Source: JBALVT01 sp047612385
GTDB lineage: Bacteria > Pseudomonadota > Gammaproteobacteria > Pseudomonadales > Halieaceae
Reading direction: 5' to 3'
Assembly: GCA_047612385.1 (NCBI GenBank)
Contig: JBLGAR010000083.1
Span: 1 to 19,868 of the forward strand
DNA length: 19,868 nucleotides
Shown: piece after piece, positions 15,390 through 19,868 of the stretch
Layout of the letters: every line of letters starts with the position of its first letter
Numbering within the stretch: position 1 is the first letter of the stretch
Notes under the pieces: generated by a model
Told to the model about the DNA's origin: nothing
Databases searched by the model: none
Seen by the model: the letters and a program-made list of their open reading frames with translations, nothing else
Position numbers and translations under genes: made by a program

Positions 15390-17519
15390 CTACCGTCGAC
15401 TTTTCCGCGCCGGTTTGCTAGGTGTTTTGGGCAGCCCGTTGTGCTGAGTGGCAAACGTACCGCTTCGAGCGGGTACTCTAGCTTGCCGCTTGGGCGGCTG
15501 ACGCGACGGTACCAGGTGCAGCTTCCCATTACCTATTAAATCTGCTCTGCCCATTTTCTTCAGCGCTTTGCGCAGGTCCGGCCAGTTGTCGGAGTCGTGG
15601 TAGCGCAAAAATGCCTTATGCAGCTGACGCTTGCGCAAGTCTTTTACGGTCGGCATGTTGTCGCTTTTTCGACTGACTTTTTTCAACGGGTTTTTGCCGC
15701 TGTGATACATCGCTGTGGCAGTTGCCATCGGCGAGGGATAAAAAGTCTGCACCTGGTCTGCCCGAAACTTATTTTTCTTTAACCACAGGGCGAGATTCAT
15801 CATGTCTTTGTCAGAGGTGCCTGGATGCGCCGCGATGAAATAGGGGATTAGATACTGTTCTTTCCCGGCCTCCTTGGAATATTTCTCAAACATCTCTTTA
15901 AACTTGTCATAACTGCCGATGCCGGGTTTCATCATTCGCGACAGCGGGCCGTCTTCAGTGTGCTCCGGCGCAATTTTTAGATAACCGCCTACATGATGCG
16001 TCACTAGTTCTTTCACATATTCAGGAGTTTCTACCGCCAGGTCATACCTTAGCCCCGAGGCGATCAGCACTTTTTTGATACCGGGAACTTCTCTGGCTTT
16101 TCTATACAGGTTGACTAGCGGTGTCTGATCGGTATTGAGATTTTTGCAAATGCCCGGGAACACGCAACTGAGCTTCCGGCACTTGGCCTCAACCTCTTTG
16201 CTCTTGCAGGCCAGGCGCCACATGTTGGCCGTTGGCCCCCCCAGATCAGAAATTACGCCGGTAAAGGCCTTGGAGGTATCTCTTATCGCTTCCAGCTCCC
16301 GGAGAATTGAACCCTCCGATCGGTTCTGGATAATACGACCTTCGTGTTCAGTGATAGAGCAGAATGTGCAACCGCCAAAACAGCCCCGCATGATATTGAC
16401 CGAGTGCCTGATCATCTCGTAGGCGGGTATAGGTGCATCACCATAAGAGGAGTGGGGCAGGCGGGTATAGGGAAGCTCGAAAACGTTGTCCAACTCGTCA
16501 GTTTCCAACGGGATCGGCGGTGGATTGAGCCATACCAGGCGATCACCGTGAGCCTGCACCAACGGTTTTGCGTTGTAGGGATTGGTTTCTTTGTGCAGCA
16601 CTCGCGACGCATGGGCGTAGAGCGCACTGTCGTCTTTCACCCGCTCGTAGGAGGGTATCTCAATCACTTCGTTGTCACTGCGCTTTACTTGATCTAGCAG
16701 TGTGACCACTGACGTTTGCTCGGATTCGGACTGCCCATCTGACGATTTCGTCTCACAGGACTCGGTCCGTGTGTCCACATAGGGGTTCACCGGTTTGCTG
16801 GTGGGTCCTACGACATCAATATCGGTTGAATCGACTACGCGCCAATCATCCGGGATGCGTTTGCGCACAAACGCCGTACCGCGGAGGTCTCTAATCTCGT
16901 GTATGGACTCGCCCTGAGACAGACGGTGAGAGACATCTACAATCGCTCGCTCTGCATTGCCGTACAGCAGTAAGTCAGCCTGGCTGTCCAGTAAGATTGA
17001 GCGACGAATCTTGTTGCTCCAGTAATCGTAGTGAGCAATGCGCCGCAGGCTGGCCTCAATACTGCCAATCACAACGGGAACGTCTTTATAGGCCTCTCTG
17101 CAGCGTTGGCTGTAGACGATGACGGCTCTATCTGGACGGCGGTTACCCTCGTTGTTCGGTGTATAGGCGTCGTCGTTGCGGCGCTTTTTGTCAGCGGTGT
17201 AGCGATTGATCATGGAATCCATGTTGCCCGCAGCAACACCAAAAAACAGATTGGGTTTACCGAGCGCCGTGAATGCTTCGTGGCTGGTCCAATCGGGTTG
17301 GGCAATGATACCTACACGAAAACCTTGAGCTTCGAGGGTTCTGCCAATGACGGCCATGCCAAAACTAGGGTGATCCACATAGGCATCCCCGGTGACAACA
17401 ATAATATCGCAGCTGTCCCAGCCGAGCGCGTCCATTTCGGCTCGGCTCATGGGTAACTCGGGCGCTGGGCCGAAACACTCGGCCCAGTGTTTACGGTAGG
17501 AAAAAAGGGATTTTGCCAT
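15390..17519 (-). CDS. ygiQ: YgiQ-family radical SAM protein
   Basis: The 709-residue protein has the YgiQ architecture: an N-terminal domain with H-W-A-E-C-F-G-P-A and V-T-G-D-A-Y-V-D-H-P-S-F-G, then a radical SAM barrel. The [4Fe-4S] cluster ligands are Cys380, Cys384 and Cys387 in R-G-C-F-G-G-C-T-F-C, followed by a C-terminal domain (A-A-H-P-G-T, Q-V-Q-T-F-Y-P-S-P). The last 35 residues are strongly basic and Pro-rich and probably disordered. The reaction of YgiQ is not known; the family is conserved widely and its members cleave SAM reductively. E. coli YgiQ is slightly longer. The start lies 29 bases after the K+ channel stop, within a tandem 13-bp repeat region, and has no clear ribosome binding site, so translation may depend on the upstream gene. 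Confidence 0.94.
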   Translation of the reverse strand: MAKSLFSYRKHWAECFGPAPELPMSRAEMDALGWDSCDIIVVTGDAYVDHPSFGMAVIGRTLEAQGFRVGIIAQPDWTSHEAFTALGKPNLFFGVAAGNMDSMINRYTADKKRRNDDAYTPNNEGNRRPDRAVIVYSQRCREAYKDVPVVIGSIEASLRRIAHYDYWSNKIRRSILLDSQADLLLYGNAERAIVDVSHRLSQGESIHEIRDLRGTAFVRKRIPDDWRVVDSTDIDVVGPTSKPVNPYVDTRTESCETKSSDGQSESEQTSVVTLLDQVKRSDNEVIEIPSYERVKDDSALYAHASRVLHKETNPYNAKPLVQAHGDRLVWLNPPPIPLETDELDNVFELPYTRLPHSSYGDAPIPAYEMIRHSVNIMRGCFGGCTFCSITEHEGRIIQNRSEGSILRELEAIRDTSKAFTGVISDLGGPTANMWRLACKSKEVEAKCRKLSCVFPGICKNLNTDQTPLVNLYRKAREVPGIKKVLIASGLRYDLAVETPEYVKELVTHHVGGYLKIAPEHTEDGPLSRMMKPGIGSYDKFKEMFEKYSKEAGKEQYLIPYFIAAHPGTSDKDMMNLALWLKKNKFRADQVQTFYPSPMATATAMYHSGKNPLKKVSRKSDNMPTVKDLRKRQLHKAFLRYHDSDNWPDLRKALKKMGRADLIGNGKLHLVPSRQPPKRQARVPARSGTFATQHNGLPKTPSKPARKSRR

Positions 17520-17524
17520 GATGG

Positions 17525-17550
17525 ATCTGGATTAACTATCTGGGTTAACT
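17525..17550 (-). repeat. Tandem 13-bp direct repeat between channel and ygiQ
   Basis: Two adjacent 13-mers (17525-17537 and 17538-17550), of the form ATCTGG[A/G]TTAACT, differ at one base. They overlap the channel stop codon and reach to within five bases of the ygiQ ATG. Possible roles are a protein-binding site or a local slippage duplication. Confidence 0.7.
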
Positions 17551-18406
17551 AAGAGGGGGCTATTATAGCCGCTTTTTGTTCCAAATGTTCACCGCAAAAA
17601 GCACAATAGTGTGCATCGGGTTCGTGGCCCGAGGCACCGCAAGTTTTGCAGTTGCGGGAATTGCGCGTGAGATTTTTTTGGCTGTTCATTTCAGAGGCCA
17701 GTTCTGCGGTGATAATACCCGTAGGTACCGCAATAATTGCGTAGCCCATCAGCATGGCCACAGCCGATACCACCCGACCCATTGACGTTATGGGTATAAC
17801 GTCGCCATAGCCGACGGTGGTCACCGTCACTATTGCCCAGTAAATACTGACGGGGATATTCTCAAAGCCGTTTTTCCCGCCCTCCAGTATGTACATCAGA
17901 CAGCCAAATATAGTGGTAATGATGATCAACATAGTGAAGAACAGAAAAATTTTGCGGCCCGAGGCGCGAAGGGCCTTAGACAGGATATTGGCCTCTGTAA
18001 TGAACTCAAACAGCCGAAAGATTCTAAAGACCCGAACGGTCCGCAGCAATCTAATGATGAGTAAAGGCGCTGCTTCGGGGATAAAAAAGGCTATATAGGT
18101 GGGCAGGATAGCCAGTAAATCTATAATCCCAAACGCGCTGAGCATGTAGGCTCTTCGATTGGGTGCACACCAGATTCTGACCAGGTACTCCACCGTAAAA
18201 AAAGCGGTGAATAACCACTCAATGCGCACGTAGATGTGGCCGTAGTTGCTGTGAAGCTCGGCAATGGAGTCCAGAAAAATGACGAGCACGCTGACCAGAA
18301 TCATCGAGATCAGGGCGATATCAAACCACTTTCCCGGGGGCGTGTTGGTGCCGAAAATGATGGTATGAAAGCGCTCTTGAGCGTCGGTGAGGGTTCTTTT
18401 TGTCAT
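17549..18406 (-). CDS. Voltage-gated potassium channel subunit with C-terminal zinc ribbon
   Basis: With ATG 18406 the product has 285 residues. Six membrane segments are visible. S4 carries Arg119, 122, 125, 128 and 131, exactly every third residue, the hallmark of a voltage sensor. The pore loop has the K+ selectivity filter T-V-G-Y-G-D (197-202). After S6 a cytoplasmic tail holds Cys253-x-x-Cys256 and Cys268-x-x-Cys271, a small zinc ribbon. The protein would tetramerise in the inner membrane. An in-frame TTG at 18496 would add 30 residues. The ATG is preferred because the predicted promoter (18447-18476) would start transcription downstream of the TTG. ygiQ follows 29 bases later. What the ribbon senses or binds is not known from sequence. 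Confidence 0.9.
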   Translation of the reverse strand: MTKRTLTDAQERFHTIIFGTNTPPGKWFDIALISMILVSVLVIFLDSIAELHSNYGHIYVRIEWLFTAFFTVEYLVRIWCAPNRRAYMLSAFGIIDLLAILPTYIAFFIPEAAPLLIIRLLRTVRVFRIFRLFEFITEANILSKALRASGRKIFLFFTMLIIITTIFGCLMYILEGGKNGFENIPVSIYWAIVTVTTVGYGDVIPITSMGRVVSAVAMLMGYAIIAVPTGIITAELASEMNSQKNLTRNSRNCKTCGASGHEPDAHYCAFCGEHLEQKAAIIAPS

Positions 18407-18446
18407 TTGCTCACTTTGGTTGGCCGAAGCGGTTATTATTGTACTC

Positions 18447-18476
18447 ACTATATTAAAACGGTGTGGGCCTGTCCAA
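18447..18476 (-). promoter_or_regulatory. Predicted sigma70 promoter of the K+ channel/ygiQ unit
   Basis: On the minus strand TTGGAC (18471-18476) and TATAGT (18447-18452) are separated by 18 bases. Transcription would start near 18440, about 34 bases before the ATG at 18406. The rest of the gap to tesA shows no convincing terminator. Confidence 0.5.
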
Positions 18477-18553
18477 GTGGGTAAATAGCTGCGCAAGTGG
18501 AGAAGGAGCTAAAACAGTGGAGTTACCCTGCGGGCCCAGGTGATAGCTGCGAT

Positions 18554-19195
18554 TTATGGCAACAATTTTTGTAACGTCGGCAAAAAGTTGGCGAGTAATT
18601 TCACTTGGGCACTGACATTGGGATGTATACCGTCGCTTTGCATTAGGCTCTTTTGGGTTGCGATTCCATCCAGTAAAAACGGCGCGAGCGTGCTGTCTGT
18701 GGCCTCGGCAGCTTCGTTGAAGCTTTCCCGAAATCCTGTGGTGTAGCGAGCGCCATAGTTCGGTGGAATTTCCATACTGACGATAATCACTTTTGCGCCA
18801 TTGTCCTTGGACAATCTCGCCATGGTAGTCAGGTTTTCTCTGAGGGACGCGATAGGGTAACCCCGCAGTCCATCGTTGCCACCCAGTTCGATGACAACCA
18901 AATCAGGCTGATGCTGTTCCAGCAGTGCCGGAAGACGAAAAAGAGCCCCCGAAGTAGTCTCACCACTGATGCTGGCGTTAACAATTTTATAGTCGGGATG
19001 AGTCGCTGAAATCTCCTTTTGCAGGAGCGCAACCCAGCCCTGCTCCAGAGACATACCGTACGCCGCACTGATACTATCGCCGACCATCAGCAGAGTCTGC
19101 TGGCTCGCTAGTGCGGGGCGGACCGCAAAAACCAAACCAATGCTGATTATCAAGCGTATAAAAAGCGAATGAAAAAAGGCGTGCTGAATGATCAA
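18554..19195 (-). CDS. tesA: GDSL-family arylesterase / lysophospholipase-thioesterase I (TesA)
   Basis: With a TTG start at 19195 the product has 213 residues, close to E. coli TesA. It has a signal peptide (to A-L-A at 28-30) and the four SGNH blocks. Block I is G-D-S-I-S with Ser41, block II includes Gly78, block III is G-G-N-D with Asn107, and block V is D-G-I-H-P with Asp188 and His191. It would be a periplasmic serine esterase acting on acyl-CoA, lysophospholipid or aryl ester substrates. The TTG is chosen because GGAGG stands nine bases upstream and the signal peptide follows at once. A longer frame up to 19387 would run antisense through the ABC gene and add non-signal residues. The first 8 bp overlap the start of the divergent ybbA gene. 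Confidence 0.9.
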   Translation of the reverse strand: MIIQHAFFHSLFIRLIISIGLVFAVRPALASQQTLLMVGDSISAAYGMSLEQGWVALLQKEISATHPDYKIVNASISGETTSGALFRLPALLEQHQPDLVVIELGGNDGLRGYPIASLRENLTTMARLSKDNGAKVIIVSMEIPPNYGARYTTGFRESFNEAAEATDSTLAPFLLDGIATQKSLMQSDGIHPNVSAQVKLLANFLPTLQKLLP

Positions 19196-19850
19196 GGTAG
19201 AAAACCTCCAAAAAAGAATCCCGGTTGCGGGAAATGAGTTGGAGATACTGAAAGGGATTGATCTGGAAATCAAGCGTGGAGAATCCGTAGCTATTGTAGG
19301 GACATCGGGTTCGGGCAAATCTACGTTGTTGGGTCTTCTTGCAGGATTGGACGAAGCGAGCAGCGGCAGGGTTATTGTCGACGGCACTGACCTCAGTCAG
19401 CTCGATGAAGACCAGCGGGCTATTTTTCGCTCTGACAATGTAGGCTTTGTGTTTCAGTCTTTTCAGTTGCTTCCAGCATTGACCGCGCTGGAAAACGTGA
19501 TGTTGCCATTGGAATTGAAGGGCAGATCGGATGCCCGCGCGCAGGCAGAGCACTTTTTAGACCGGGTTGAGTTGTCAGAACGTTCACATCACTACCCCAG
19601 ACAAATGTCGGGCGGAGAGCAGCAGAGGGTAGCCATAGCGCGTGCGTTCGCTGCCAGTCCTGCGATTCTTTTTGCCGATGAACCCACCGGTAACCTCGAC
19701 ACCAAAACCGGCGCACATATTATTGACCTGCTGTTTGAGCTAAACCGGGAAGAAGGCACCACTTTGGTGCTTGTTACACATGAAGAGCGCCTGGCGGGGC
19801 GCTGTGAGAGGCGCTTGTGCCTGGAAGCTGGCGAGCTGGTGGACGACTAG
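19188..19850 (+). CDS. ybbA: ABC transporter ATP-binding protein, YbbA/LolD-like
   Basis: This complete 220-residue ATPase has Walker A G-T-S-G-S-G-K-S (38-45), Q-loop Gln90, the signature S-G-G-E-Q-Q (141-146), Walker B I-L-F-A-D-E (160-165) and the switch His198. Its N-E-x-E-I-L-K-G-I-D and L-S-x-L-D-E-x-x-R-A features place it with the MacB/LolD/YbbA group, which partners FtsX-like permeases in mechanotransmission or lipid/lipoprotein handling rather than classical import. Its position divergent from tesA is the arrangement known for ybbA in E. coli, which supports the symbol. An AAGG-type ribosome binding site lies inside the tesA coding sequence. The stop codon TAG overlaps a GTG that probably starts the permease. 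Confidence 0.9.
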   Translation: MIKVENLQKRIPVAGNELEILKGIDLEIKRGESVAIVGTSGSGKSTLLGLLAGLDEASSGRVIVDGTDLSQLDEDQRAIFRSDNVGFVFQSFQLLPALTALENVMLPLELKGRSDARAQAEHFLDRVELSERSHHYPRQMSGGEQQRVAIARAFAASPAILFADEPTGNLDTKTGAHIIDLLFELNREEGTTLVLVTHEERLAGRCERRLCLEAGELVDD

Positions 19851-19868
19851 TGGCGCGCATGAATGTGA
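19850..19868 (+). CDS. Start of partner FtsX-like permease (partial)
   Basis: A GTG at 19850 overlaps the last base of the ybbA stop codon and opens a frame reading M-A-R-M-N-V before the window ends. GGTGGA lies about eight bases upstream. An ATG at 19859 is an alternative start in the same frame. The identity as the YbbP-type permease rests on gene order only. Confidence 0.4.

Noticed and set aside
17557..17575. Palindrome GGCTATTATAGCC followed by T residues, resembling a plus-strand terminator.
   Set aside because: It lies in the last codons of the minus-strand K+ channel, its loop would be too small, and no plus-strand gene needs it.
19196..19387. A longer N-terminus for the esterase, starting at 19387.
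   Set aside because: It would run antisense through the ABC ATPase Walker A region and put about 64 non-signal residues before a clear signal peptide; the TTG at 19195 has a strong GGAGG.

Overview
The window looks like ordinary chromosome from a free-living, probably marine, gammaproteobacterium. The evidence is a moderate base composition, housekeeping genes with their best-known relatives in that class (hrpB, ygiQ, ytfJ, nnrU, the tesA/ybbA pair), and ordinary sigma70-like promoters. I see no phage, IS, integron, CRISPR, rRNA or tRNA gene. About 16 genes are visible, plus one clear pseudogene. Families were named by recognising motifs and overall sequence, not by a database search.

Left part (1-3145). 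A small acidic outer-membrane-type lipoprotein made of 11-residue repeats lies on the minus strand. Next comes a minus-strand pair: a membrane HExxH zinc-metalloprotease-like protein (1189-1794), then a membrane-anchored retropepsin-like aspartic protease (622-1161). A MATE-family drug exporter on the plus strand (2126-3145) is dead: it has a one-base deletion, a nonsense codon and two larger deletions, but still has a good promoter.

Middle (3181-10339). A DGAT2/MGAT-like acyltransferase (minus) is divergent from a short-chain dehydrogenase (plus). A zinc-ligand-free medium-chain dehydrogenase/quinone-reductase-like gene follows on the plus strand. A 17-bp dyad sits at the predicted transcription start of the SDR gene. 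A NnrU-family membrane protein (minus) and the helicase gene hrpB (plus) are divergent. Behind hrpB comes a GTG-started SPOR-domain lipoprotein.

Right part (10351-19868). A long minus-strand series reads tesA, voltage-gated K+ channel, ygiQ, ytfJ, then a two-gene RND efflux unit (adaptor, permease) with its own candidate promoter. tesA starts at a TTG codon that overlaps the start of the divergent ybbA ABC ATPase gene by 8 bp. ybbA runs to the window edge, where the start of the partner permease overlaps its stop codon.

I found no convincing new multi-gene system. The points most worth checking are the two-protease pair, the zinc-ribbon K+ channel, the palindromes in the SDR and RND promoters, the repeat lipoprotein, and the decaying MATE gene.
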